Assembly (NCBI GenBank): GCA_027487485.1
Contig: JAIYDN010000073.1
Span: 1-34,184 of the forward strand
From: Planctomycetaceae bacterium
GTDB taxonomy: Bacteria; Planctomycetota; Planctomycetia; Pirellulales; Pirellulaceae
Reading direction: 5' to 3'
DNA length: 34,184 nucleotides
Shown: positions 9,201 through 16,946 of the stretch, one piece after another
Layout: each line of letters starts with the position of its first letter
How positions within the stretch are numbered: position 1 is the first letter of the stretch
Notes under the pieces: model-generated
The model's input: the letters and a program-made list of their open reading frames with translations, nothing else
What the model was told of the DNA's origin: nothing
Databases searched by the model: none
Translations under genes and position numbers: made by a program

Positions 9201-9486
9201 CGGCCTCGAGCGACTTGCACCGGTGCTTATGACGGCACTTACCGCTGGCATTGCACTCGTGCCACTAGTGCTCGCAGCAGGAGAACCGGGAAAGGAAATT
9301 CTCTACCCAGTGGCAACGGTCATATTGGGAGGAGTTGTGAGTTCAACAATGCTGGACTTCTTTGTTCATCCGGCATTGTTTTGGTTGTTCGGAATGAGAT
9401 CAGCGCAGCGCGTTGTCCAGAGTTCCAAACAACGTATCGAACTGAATGAAGAATCAGAGGTGGATACCAATCACGTGTCCAGTTGA
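6274..9486 (+). CDS. Heavy-metal RND efflux pump (CzcA/CusA family)
   Basis: Proton-driven inner-membrane pump exporting metal cations from the periplasm or cytoplasm. It has 1070 residues, normal for the family. It shows the N-terminal helix followed by the DVFPDLNRPRVVI motif, PISSIMGQI, ELRTAADWVVRQRLL, PGVSQV, six-helix blocks after about residue 350 and again after about 890, and the RNGVLLLQHY segment. The TM4 proton-relay region reads GELVDDAIVDVEN (residues 415-427), with Asp419, Asp420, Asp424 and Glu426. As I recall the family literature, this differs from both the classic CzcA form (DFG...DGA) and the CusA form, so the metal cannot be assigned. It lies directly downstream of its adaptor. 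Confidence 0.96.
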   Translation: MLNAVIRFALQQRLLVIAVSIFLVAFGAWQTMRMPIDVFPDLNRPRVVIMTEAMGMAPEEVESLITFPIETTMNGANGVEAVRSSSGVGISVVYVEFAYGTDIYTDRQIVAERMQMVQDRLPKGIQPQLAPISSIMGQILMLGMWSDDGNVPPMELRTAADWVVRQRLLTIPGVSQVFTMGGERKQFQVLVDPSAMSRFGVTLEQVEQAVRRSNVNGTGGYLDRQGPSELLVRSLGRVTSIADLETLPVTIRDGRPILLSQVAQVHEGAQIKRGDSSAFVRRDSVDGKPNPDFSGGPAVVLTVNKQPGADTRRVTDDVLRAIEEIRPSLPAGVRIEPTYSQKSFIERAIKNVEEALRDGVILVVIILFLFLMNIRTTFITLTAIPLSLFMTAIVFAVFGLSINTMTLGGIAVAMGELVDDAIVDVENIFRRLKENRLAGTKVNPLLVVFRASAEVRRSIVFSTMIVILVFLPLFALSGMEGKLFAPLGVAYIVSILSSLIVSLTVTPVLSYWLLGFSKSKEHEVDGFVLRGFKWLGERIIRFSLALPYFNLAATLMLVALAGLFLSRLERDFLPPFNEGTIQLNVVLPPGTSLAASNDISRTVEQSLREIKDVQRFVRRTGRAELDEHAEGVNMSEFLIELDPTSPRSREEQLNEIRSAMESIPGIVTAVEQPIAHLISHMLSGVKAQVGIKIYGDDLDLLRQKAEAVKAEMQTVPGVTDLLIEPQVIIPQLRIEMNRAALTQYGLSAEEVNNYVQTAMNGAVVSEVLDGMRTFDLVVRMKDEYREDIGGLKRLAIHLPEGGTVPLGSIANIYESGGPNAVNRENVRRRVVIQCNVKDRGVVDVVRDIQKAIKPIVASLPPGYYPTYEGQFQSQQSASQMIAILFAVALLGVFFVLYTLFRSINLALQVMAALPMAFIGSVAALVWTGQTVTIAAMVGFISLAGIASRNGVLLLQHYLHLVEFEGESFTKSMIVRAGLERLAPVLMTALTAGIALVPLVLAAGEPGKEILYPVATVILGGVVSSTMLDFFVHPALFWLFGMRSAQRVVQSSKQRIELNEESEVDTNHVSS

Positions 9487-9531
9487 ATGTTGCAGTCTGG
9501 ATGGTTCAGTTTTCTCAAAAGGATTTCAGAG

Positions 9532-10236
9532 ATGAAAAGTTACTTCCGAATCACGCTAGTTTGTTCGATGTCAGTTGTCGCCGTTGGCATGACTACGAAT
9601 ATTTCTTTAGCACAAACTCAAGCTCGGCCTGCGAGCCAAGCAAAACAGGTTCAGCCCGGGCATGAAGGCCACAACCACGAAGGTGATGCGCACGATCATG
9701 ACCATGGCAAAGAGACGATTGCGTTTCAATTGCCGCAGTGGAAGACGATGCACTTTGACGACGCAGCAAAAGCCAGTCAGCACGCAGACATGGTGAAGAA
9801 GCTTGGTTGCGAAGTAAAACAAGACCAACACGCTGGTCACATTGACCTGACGTATCGATGTGTGCAATGGAAATCGATGGCAATCGAAACGCATCAACTT
9901 GCCGATCAATGGAGCGGCTGGCTCAAGGGTTCTGGATTCGACGTTTCCCATGCTCATCCGGACCCGACCTATGCAGAAGGCAAGGAAGCCGTCGAGTTCC
10001 GCTTGGTCAGTTGGAAATCCATCCACGGCAAAGGCACGGCGGATGATAAGAAACTCGTTGACTTGCTAAGTAAGCTCGGTTGCGAAGTTGTCGAATCTGC
10101 ACACGCAGGACATTCAGATATCAAATTTCGTGCTCCCGTTTGGCGCGACGTTCACGTAGCAGATCACAAGACCGCTGACGAACTCGGCACGTGGTTAAAG
10201 AAGAACGGTTTCGAAGTTGCTCCTCACAAGCATTGA
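9532..10236 (+). CDS. Exported His-rich protein with four internal repeats
   Basis: With the start at 9532 (AAAGGA at 9517-9522 before it) it has 234 residues. Residues 1-28 look like a signal peptide, and residues 43-58 are His-rich (HEGHNHEGDAHDHDHG). The rest is four repeats of about 40 residues at 62-103, 104-151, 152-194 and 195-234. Each has a beta-like W-K/R-x-x-H/A start, a helix and a beta-like end. Repeats 1 and 3 share KLGCEV and HAGH; repeats 2 and 4 share WLKxxGFxV. This gives an ABAB order and suggests two successive duplications. Conserved Cys93, Cys184 and nearby His make a metal site plausible. I do not recognise the family. It follows the cluster 1 pump by 45 bases. Confidence 0.85.
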   Translation: MKSYFRITLVCSMSVVAVGMTTNISLAQTQARPASQAKQVQPGHEGHNHEGDAHDHDHGKETIAFQLPQWKTMHFDDAAKASQHADMVKKLGCEVKQDQHAGHIDLTYRCVQWKSMAIETHQLADQWSGWLKGSGFDVSHAHPDPTYAEGKEAVEFRLVSWKSIHGKGTADDKKLVDLLSKLGCEVVESAHAGHSDIKFRAPVWRDVHVADHKTADELGTWLKKNGFEVAPHKH

Positions 10237-10284
10237 TTCCTTCCAGCATATCAATCTAAGAACACAGAGTATCGGATACAAAAA

Positions 10285-10809
10285 ATGAATAGCAAACTTA
10301 TTTACATTGGCATGTTGGCCATCGTATCGGCCGTCGGCTGCAATAAGGGGGATTCTCCCGGTCAATCAATGAAGGAAGCGGAATCATCACTTAGCATGGA
10401 TATGCCGCCACCGGCAACGGTGGAGATTCATGAGCATCCGAGCGAAGGCCCTCATCACGGGACGTTAATTGAATTGGGCAAAGAGGAGTTTCACGCCGAG
10501 CTTGTCCATGACGACAAGTCAGTCACCATCTATGTTTTGGACAGTGCGGCAAAAAACTCTGTTCCAGTCGATGCCAGCGAGGTGCTGATCAACATCTTGA
10601 AAGACGGCAAACCCACGCAGTTTAAGCTTGTTGCTACGCAGGTCGAGGGTGATCCCAATGGGAAATCATCGCGATTTGTCGACAGCGGTACTGAACTGGC
10701 CGGTCACCTAGATAATGAGGCTGCTGCTCCCAAGTTAAGCATTACCATCAACGGAAAGTCTTATAAGGGTACAATCACTCATGAGCATGACCATGATCAT
10801 GCCCACTAG
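10285..10809 (+). CDS. His-rich lipoprotein, accessory to metal efflux
   Basis: Protein of 174 residues. The lipoprotein signal ends at Cys19 (SAVGC). A conserved-looking core starts with GPHHGTLIELG and HAELVHDD, then VTIYVLDSAAK, a GDPNGKSSRF segment and a closing HEHDHDHAH tail. It is clearly homologous to the protein at 27743-28267: same length, same Cys19, same GPH-G-T start, same (P/A)GK(S/A)SRF and same His tail ending in DHAH. Each sits near an RND pump gene. The function is not established. A periplasmic metal-binding partner of the pump is my inference from the His tail and the context. Confidence 0.85.
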   Translation: MNSKLIYIGMLAIVSAVGCNKGDSPGQSMKEAESSLSMDMPPPATVEIHEHPSEGPHHGTLIELGKEEFHAELVHDDKSVTIYVLDSAAKNSVPVDASEVLINILKDGKPTQFKLVATQVEGDPNGKSSRFVDSGTELAGHLDNEAAAPKLSITINGKSYKGTITHEHDHDHAH

Positions 10810-10914
10810 TGACTAATCGTTTATTGATGGAGGTATTCGTACCATCACTTCGCGTCGGAGTACTCAAGTCATCGCTTTTTGTGCAAGTTATTTACACTGG
10901 GAAGAGTCTGCGAT

Positions 10915-13389
10915 ATGGAGAAACTAAAGATCGAGTATCGATTGCTGTTCCCAGCTGAGGTAACTCCCGAGGATGCGTGCATTGAGCGATTGATAACGAC
11001 ACTAACATCAAAATCCGGTGTCGATTCGGCGCACTTGGTTGCCTCGGCAACAGATGATGCAAATGTTGTTTGCATCCACTACGATCCGTCGGTTGTGTCG
11101 ACAGCTGAACTTCGCGATGCTGCGATAACAGCGGGAGCAACACTCGATGCGACGTACGGCCATGTGTTCAAGACAATTCCTGCGACCCATATGCGGCGTG
11201 CGTCGGCAATTGAAGCTCATCTCACTAGGATTGACGGTGTCCTTGAGGCCGTTGTTTCTCCAGACGGAAAGATTCGTATTGAATTCGATCGAAGGCTAAC
11301 GAACGAATCCATAATAAACGCATCACTTCAGGCCTGGACGAATGACTCCATAGAACCCAAAACGCCGCAGGCCGGAGATAACCATGCAGAACACGAACAC
11401 GCGCATCACGGTAACCACGCCGAATCGCCGCATTCGCATGGCGGGGTCTTTGGCCCGCAGACCGAGCTGATTTTTGCTGGACTTTGCGGTGTGTTTTTAC
11501 TCGTTGGCTGGTTATTGGAAACTTTCTTCGAGCTCGACGCGTGGGTGCCTTTTGGATTGTTCCTCGTCGCATACTTTTTCGGAGGCTATTACACCGTCAC
11601 CGAAGCGATCGAGAAGCTTCGTTCGGGCAAGTTCGAAATCGACTTTCTAATGATTGTGGCTGCTGCAGGCGCGGCGACTTTAGGAGCATGGGCTGAAGGA
11701 GCTCTATTGCTGTTCTTGTTCAGCATTGGCCATTCGCTAGAAGGATTCGCGATGGGCCGCGCTAAGCAGGCTATTGAGGCGCTAGGTCATCTAGCTCCAC
11801 GCACGGCTCGAGTTCGTCGTGGTGGACTCGAATCGGATGTGCTGGTCGAAGAGTTGGTCGTGGGTGATGTCGTGGTGATCAAGCCAGATGAGCGAGTACC
11901 AGCCGATGGTTTTGTCATCGCGGGTTCCTCCAGTGTGAACCAAGCTCCCATCACTGGCGAAAGCGTTCCCAGTGATAAGCGTGCAATTGCCGATGGTGAT
12001 GCTGCAGCCGCAGATCCCGAGACGTTGCCAGCCGAGAATCGCGTGTTCGCGGGTACGATCAATCAGTCTGGATCACTGGAAATCCAAGTCTCCAAATTGG
12101 CTTCGCAAAATACTCTGGCTCGCATTGTGACAATGGTCAGCGAAGCCGAGACACGAGTTTCGCCGACTCAAAAGTTTACGAAGAAGTTCGAGCGGTACTT
12201 TGTGCCTTCGGTCATCGTCGGCGTGATTCTGTTACTGTTCGCACCGCTGATCATTGAGGAAGCATTTAGAGATTCCTTCTACCGAGCGATGGCTGTCCTA
12301 GTTGCCGCCAGTCCATGCGCACTGGCAATCGCGACACCGAGTGCAGTTCTTAGCGGCGTAGCTCGAGCTGCTCGCAGTGGAATTTTGATCAAAGGTGGCG
12401 GACCTTTAGAAAGCTTAGGAGGTCTCGATTCGATCGCGTTTGATAAAACGGGTACGCTTACCGAAGGCGAACCCAAAGTTACCGATGTTCGCACCGCTGA
12501 CGACGTCGATGAAACTGAATTGCTAAGGATCGTCATTGCCGTTGAAACCCTCAGCAAGCACCCGCTCGCACGAGCGATTGTGCGTGATGGAAAGAAGAAG
12601 TTGAGTGATGACAGCAGTGGAAGTCGAGGTGAAATCCCACAGGCCACCGATTTGAAGAGCATTACCGGCCGTGGAATTCAGGCGATGGTCGATGGCGACC
12701 TCGTTCATGTTGGCAAAGATGATCTGTTTGCTGAAGTCGAAGGATCGCCGCTGCCCGATGCGATCCGAGCGATTGTTGAGTCACTCGAGCAAAACGGTCG
12801 CACGACAATGATCGTCCGTCGAGCGGAACGTTACCTGGGGGTGATTGGACTGATGGATACGCCACGCGAAGCTTCCAAGCGAACGATCTCGCGACTGCGG
12901 GATCTCGGAATCAAGCGAATGATCATGATTTCTGGCGACAACCAGAAAGTTGCCGACGCGGTTGCCAAAGAAGTAGGTCTCGATGAAGCTCGGGGTGATT
13001 TGATGCCCGACGACAAGGTCGCTGAAATTAAGAAGCTTGAAGGTGAAGGTGGCGTGGCCATGGTTGGTGACGGAGTCAACGACGCCCCAGCAATGGCCAC
13101 AGCTTCGGTGGGTATCGCGATGGGAGCCGCTGGTAGTGATGTCGCATTGGAAACAGCCGATGTTGCTCTGATGGCTGACAACCTAGACAACTTGCCACTC
13201 GCGATTGGACTAAGCCGAGCGACACGGCGCATCATACGTCAGAATCTTTGGATGAGCCTAGGCATGGTCGCGTTCTTAGTCCCCGCCACAATATTTGGAC
13301 TCAACATTGGCCCTGCCGTCGCCTTGCATGAAGGGAGTACGTTGGTAGTCGTATTCAATGCGTTGCGGTTGCTGGCGTATCGAGACTGA
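10915..13389 (+). CDS. Heavy-metal P-type ATPase, P1B-4-like
   Basis: ATP-driven export of a transition metal from the cytoplasm. With ATG 10915 (GGGAAGAG before it) it has 824 residues. Two N-terminal domains (about residues 5-75 and 85-150) look like HMA folds, but I see no CxxC metal site in them; a His-rich linker follows (EHEHAHHGNHAESPHSHGG). Catalytic parts are TGES, SPC (466-468) in the membrane, DKTGT with the phosphorylated Asp510, SKHPLARA and GDGVNDAPA. The last helix has HEGST (His805). SPC plus HEG-x-T is the P1B-4 signature (Co/Zn/Cd-type pumps such as CoaT or HMA1), unlike the CPC of CopA and ZntA. It closes cluster 1. Confidence 0.93.
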   Translation: MEKLKIEYRLLFPAEVTPEDACIERLITTLTSKSGVDSAHLVASATDDANVVCIHYDPSVVSTAELRDAAITAGATLDATYGHVFKTIPATHMRRASAIEAHLTRIDGVLEAVVSPDGKIRIEFDRRLTNESIINASLQAWTNDSIEPKTPQAGDNHAEHEHAHHGNHAESPHSHGGVFGPQTELIFAGLCGVFLLVGWLLETFFELDAWVPFGLFLVAYFFGGYYTVTEAIEKLRSGKFEIDFLMIVAAAGAATLGAWAEGALLLFLFSIGHSLEGFAMGRAKQAIEALGHLAPRTARVRRGGLESDVLVEELVVGDVVVIKPDERVPADGFVIAGSSSVNQAPITGESVPSDKRAIADGDAAAADPETLPAENRVFAGTINQSGSLEIQVSKLASQNTLARIVTMVSEAETRVSPTQKFTKKFERYFVPSVIVGVILLLFAPLIIEEAFRDSFYRAMAVLVAASPCALAIATPSAVLSGVARAARSGILIKGGGPLESLGGLDSIAFDKTGTLTEGEPKVTDVRTADDVDETELLRIVIAVETLSKHPLARAIVRDGKKKLSDDSSGSRGEIPQATDLKSITGRGIQAMVDGDLVHVGKDDLFAEVEGSPLPDAIRAIVESLEQNGRTTMIVRRAERYLGVIGLMDTPREASKRTISRLRDLGIKRMIMISGDNQKVADAVAKEVGLDEARGDLMPDDKVAEIKKLEGEGGVAMVGDGVNDAPAMATASVGIAMGAAGSDVALETADVALMADNLDNLPLAIGLSRATRRIIRQNLWMSLGMVAFLVPATIFGLNIGPAVALHEGSTLVVVFNALRLLAYRD

Positions 13390-13486
13390 TCGTTAGTTCG
13401 AATAACTTAATGCTGAGATCGCAAGTAGATTTTCGAATTGCGGACTTTCCACATCAGCTTCAAAGTTGTGTCTTCGCTTGCAGTGG

Positions 13487-14830
13487 TTACCTTGGTTGGC
13501 TAAGCGGCAAAGCGCGTTTGCCTATGAGCATTAACGCGATGATAGCAAGGACAGCGAAACCAGATCCTAGCAGCAAAGCCGCTGGAGCACCAAACCGGTC
13601 CCAGAGAATTCCGGCACTTAAACTTGCAATCAGCGTGGTCAAGCCAGTGAGTCCATAGAAGAGTCCCATGGCAGTACCTCGGCAATCGCTCGGGGCATGG
13701 TCGGCAATCAACGCTTTTCCTACACCCTCGGTCAGTGCCATGTAAACACCGTAAATCGCCATGAGCGGCCACATACCCCAAGCTGCTGAAACTGGCAGGA
13801 GCGCAAACCCGGCGTAGACGCAAGCGTAAATGACCCAGCCGACGATGATGATTCGCCAGCGTCCAATTCGGTCACTCAATGCACCTGCGGGATAGGACAA
13901 GAACGAGTAAAACAGATTGTAGAACGCATAGACCATGACTACGGCCCACGGGGAGTAACCCAGGTCGCGAGCTCGAAGCAATAGAAAAGTGTCACTGCTG
14001 TTTGCGAGCGAAAACAGAACCAAAACTCCTAGCACATACCAATAGGACACTGGCAATTTAGCCCAAGCTTTGGTCGTGGCCTTGGTCTTGGGAGATCCTG
14101 CTTCCATCGACTTGCTGTCATCCCTAGATGAAGATGAATCGTTAGCGTCCGTCTTCCGAGCTTCCGACTCTTCTACCATGAAGGTTAGGATGAGGGAAGC
14201 AAATCCTAATACAGCCCCGATGCCAAAGATCGATCGGTAAATCCAAGCTGGCGTTTCGGTCGCCGCGTTTATTGCTTCCCCCGAAACATTCGATTGTGGC
14301 GTGCCTGTAAGCCACCACAATAGAAAGGCAGAGAGCAGCACACCGACGATTGCACCAGCGGTATCAAATGCTCGGTGCAGTCCAAACGCTCGTCCCCGCT
14401 GCTCCTCTGATACCGCATCCGCGATCAATGCGTCGCGAGGGGCTCCCCGCAATCCTTTACCAAAGCGATCCAGAAGTCGACCACCAACTACCAAGGGCCA
14501 AACCGTTGCCAATGCGATGATTGCCTTGCCGAAAACGGGTAATCCATATCCCCATCGAATCCATTTGACTCGGCCTCCTTGGCTTCCTTTGCGATCGCTT
14601 CGAATGCCAGCCACTGCCGACATGATGGCAACTATAAAAACAGCGCCACCTTCCATCGCTCCCAATTGCGTTTTCGATGAACCGAGGACACCAATCATAA
14701 ACAGCGGCAGAAGCGGGTAAACCATCTCACTGGAGACATCCGCAAAGAAGGAGACCCAACTCAGAATCCAAACCGGACGCGGCAACTGACGTACGCTGGC
14801 TGAGTCTGCATTTCTTTGGTTTTTTGGCAT
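13487..14830 (-). CDS. Major facilitator superfamily transporter
   Basis: Twelve-helix-type permease of 447 residues when started at ATG 14830, which has GGAG five bases upstream; a longer in-frame start at 14875 is less likely. Motifs include SWVSFFADVSSEMVYPLLP in helix 1, GRLLDRFGKGLRGAPRDAL after helix 4, and ALSDRIGRWR, the usual MFS motif A, in the second half. A Ser/Asp/Lys-rich cytoplasmic loop lies at mid-protein (KTDANDSSSSRDDSKS). The substrate is unknown; the site beside metal genes suggests, but does not show, a role in resistance. It runs convergent with the ATPase gene and shares direction with the PAP2 gene, 54 bases upstream. Confidence 0.88.
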   Translation of the reverse strand: MPKNQRNADSASVRQLPRPVWILSWVSFFADVSSEMVYPLLPLFMIGVLGSSKTQLGAMEGGAVFIVAIMSAVAGIRSDRKGSQGGRVKWIRWGYGLPVFGKAIIALATVWPLVVGGRLLDRFGKGLRGAPRDALIADAVSEEQRGRAFGLHRAFDTAGAIVGVLLSAFLLWWLTGTPQSNVSGEAINAATETPAWIYRSIFGIGAVLGFASLILTFMVEESEARKTDANDSSSSRDDSKSMEAGSPKTKATTKAWAKLPVSYWYVLGVLVLFSLANSSDTFLLLRARDLGYSPWAVVMVYAFYNLFYSFLSYPAGALSDRIGRWRIIIVGWVIYACVYAGFALLPVSAAWGMWPLMAIYGVYMALTEGVGKALIADHAPSDCRGTAMGLFYGLTGLTTLIASLSAGILWDRFGAPAALLLGSGFAVLAIIALMLIGKRALPLSQPR

Positions 14831-14884
14831 AAGGGCTCCGACCACGGTTTTTGAAAGCAATTCAATGAGGCACACATGATCGAA

Positions 14885-16018
14885 TCAGTATCGATATTCT
14901 GCCATCATCCCCGAGCCATCCCCAGTTGAATAGGGATAAAACCGCCATCGAGCGTTAGGGTTATCGGTCGCGTCGATCGCACTCGCCGCCAAGTATGCCA
15001 TCCACCATCCTAACGCAACTTGTGACGGATAGTGCGCGTTATCGTTTACTCGCGAAAGTGGTGCGATGGCTGAACCTGCATAGAAGAGAACCTTATAGCC
15101 ACGGTTTTCAGTCATCTTGGCGGCGGTGATGAAAGGCAGCGAACCCATAAACGCGTGACCGCTGATTCCATTGTTGTCTCGCATCGGATGCCATTCCGAA
15201 CTTTCATCTGTTTCAGTCGGTCTTGAACCTCCCGTTACCTGTTGCATGATGATCAATGGCGGCGCGCCTACAACAAAACCTCGAATAGATCGCTCACCCC
15301 ATCGGCCGCTCGTTTCCACAAAGGCATTATCTGGAAACAGTTCACCGGCAGCCCAGGCTGTCGCGAAAACGGGCAGCGTGTACATTCCATTGCCGAGTTC
15401 CTTGCTGGCGTGCAGGGATTCAAACCAATCGTCCGACGTAGCTCCACGGACGCTACTTTGAAAATGTCGATGAATGCCATCATCGATCGATGAGTTTGCC
15501 ATTGCACCACCAATAACTAAGCCTCCACCAAGTAACGTTAGTGACTCTGGCGAATAAAAGTTCTTTTGATCGTCCCACATGCGTTCAACTAGGGAGGACG
15601 GTCGCTCGATTTCAAACAGATTGTTGAAATCTGCTGTTTTCGTTCGGGCACCTGGGAGCGGATCGAATTGCCAGCGATCTGAATCCAAAAGATCTGGACG
15701 CAAGTCGCCGATAGCCGGCGTCCCGTCGACTGTGGAAATCTTCGAATCGTTCGCGACAGTTGAAATAGAGTTGCTAGAGGGATGGGCAGGTGCTTCATCG
15801 ACGGGAGCAGGCTGCGCTGAAATCAGGGTAACCTTCGATTCTCCAATTGGCCTATTGACCTGTCGGACCATCGTTGGAGGAGTGGCAATGGACTGTGAAG
15901 TCACCAACGGAACATGGCACCCCGAAGCGAGCAGCAAAACGCTAGCAATCAGTCCAGCAGCGACCCACGAAGTGAATGTATGTCGGGGGACAACCTCAGC
16001 TATAAATGACAGCATCAT
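14885..16018 (-). CDS. PAP2-family phosphatase-like lipoprotein
   Basis: Protein of 377 residues (start at 16018 or the adjoining ATG 16015). The N-terminus has a hydrophobic stretch and lipobox LASGC (Cys34). A low-complexity Ser/Ala/Pro linker precedes the PAP2 domain of roughly residues 150-360. PAP2 motif 2 is SGH at 286-288 and motif 3 is SRVNDNAH (Ser322-His329), the two catalytic His of the family. The Asp normally four residues after the second His is Gln333 here, so activity is uncertain. The family includes lipid and acid phosphatases. Its promoter faces that of the response regulator across 250 bases. Confidence 0.78.
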   Translation of the reverse strand: MMLSFIAEVVPRHTFTSWVAAGLIASVLLLASGCHVPLVTSQSIATPPTMVRQVNRPIGESKVTLISAQPAPVDEAPAHPSSNSISTVANDSKISTVDGTPAIGDLRPDLLDSDRWQFDPLPGARTKTADFNNLFEIERPSSLVERMWDDQKNFYSPESLTLLGGGLVIGGAMANSSIDDGIHRHFQSSVRGATSDDWFESLHASKELGNGMYTLPVFATAWAAGELFPDNAFVETSGRWGERSIRGFVVGAPPLIIMQQVTGGSRPTETDESSEWHPMRDNNGISGHAFMGSLPFITAAKMTENRGYKVLFYAGSAIAPLSRVNDNAHYPSQVALGWWMAYLAASAIDATDNPNARWRFYPYSTGDGSGMMAEYRY

Positions 16019-16191
16019 GCGTTGGAGGAACTTTCACTCGCCAGGGCGGGGTCGCGACCTACGGGATTTGACAACTGAACTCGTGGGATTTGGCGACAAT
16101 AGGTGCGAGGAAGTCGAGGCTACAAGCCGAACTTCGGCAAGTTTAGTAATTGTGAGAGAAAATGAGGAGATTCGGGTTGCACGAGATTGGA

Positions 16192-16209
16192 TTCTCATCA
16201 TTTTCTCAT
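16192..16209 (+). promoter_or_regulatory. Box A: direct-repeat operator before the response regulator
   Basis: Two copies of TTCTCAT start 11 bases apart (7-4-7 layout, as in a PhoB box). The box ends 10 bases before a TAGAAT -10 candidate. It is likely bound by the adjacent OmpR-type regulator (autoregulation). A degenerate inverted copy (GTGAGA, then ATGAGG ten bases on) lies at 16152-16167. Confidence 0.65.
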
Positions 16210-16219
16210 CTTCTACACC

Positions 16220-16225
16220 TAGAAT
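16220..16225 (+). promoter_or_regulatory. Candidate -10 element TAGAAT of the two-component operon
   Basis: TAGAAT sits 10 bases after box A, the usual distance when an OmpR/PhoB-type activator replaces the -35. The same hexamer occurs at the same place after box B. Confidence 0.45.
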
Positions 16226-16268
16226 CCAACTCACCCGTTCCAAGATCCTATTTTCCGAAGATTCGTTT

Positions 16269-16946
16269 ATGCGTGTGCTGGTAGTGGAAGATTACGATCC
16301 CATCCGTAGCGCGGTTGTTCAGGCTCTTACCGAGGAAGGGTATGCTGTTGATTCTACGGACAATGGACGCGATGGGCTGTGGCACGCCAAGTCTGCGGAA
16401 CATGACGTAATCGTGCTCGACATTTTGTTACCCCATGTCAACGGAATAGAAATCCTCCAAACGCTGCGAAGCAGTAACAACCATGTTCCCGTGTTATTGC
16501 TCACAGCCCTCGACGAGGTTGATCAGCGAATCAAGGGTCTCGACGAAGGTGCCGACGACTATTTGGTCAAGCCTTTTGCGATCGCTGAGTTGGTCGCGAG
16601 AGTAAAAGCGCTTCTTCGTCGCAGTTTTGGAGATGGAAATTCTATTATTGAGATTGGATCGCTAAGAATCGACACTTCCGCTCGATTGGTTTTCTGTAAT
16701 GACAAAGCGGTAGAATTAACGGCTCGCGAATACGGATTGCTCGAATTGCTTGCGCGACGACGTGGCAAAGTCGTTTCACGAGCGGAGATCTGGAAAAGCT
16801 TGTACGACTTCCAGGCCGACTCCTCAAGCAATGTCGTCGATGTTTACATCGGATACCTACGCAAAAAGCTCGATCCTGCTCAAGGCCCATCGATGATCCA
16901 AACTAGACGAGGACTCGGCTACGTACTTACTGGTCGAAATGAATAA
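16269..16946 (+). CDS. OmpR/PhoB-family response regulator
   Basis: DNA-binding response regulator of 225 residues. The receiver domain (about 1-115) has the acidic pair Glu7-Asp8, phospho-acceptor Asp51 in VLDILLP, Thr79 and Lys101 (LVKPF). The winged-helix DNA-binding domain (about 125-222) has LTAREYGLLELLA, the SSNVVDVYIGYLRKKLD segment and the closing IQTRRGLGYVL. The frame stays open well upstream, but ATG 16269 gives the exact family N-terminus (MRVLVVEDY). Its stop and the kinase start share one base (TAATG), so the pair is coupled. It resembles CusR/CopR-type metal regulators, and it probably binds boxes A to D. Confidence 0.95.
   Translation: MRVLVVEDYDPIRSAVVQALTEEGYAVDSTDNGRDGLWHAKSAEHDVIVLDILLPHVNGIEILQTLRSSNNHVPVLLLTALDEVDQRIKGLDEGADDYLVKPFAIAELVARVKALLRRSFGDGNSIIEIGSLRIDTSARLVFCNDKAVELTAREYGLLELLARRRGKVVSRAEIWKSLYDFQADSSSNVVDVYIGYLRKKLDPAQGPSMIQTRRGLGYVLTGRNE

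Noticed and set aside
15579-16268. Extended N-terminus of the response regulator frame
   Set aside because: The open frame upstream of 16269 crosses the PAP2 gene antisense. The regulator fold begins exactly at MRVLVVEDY, and box A and the -10 lie in this region.
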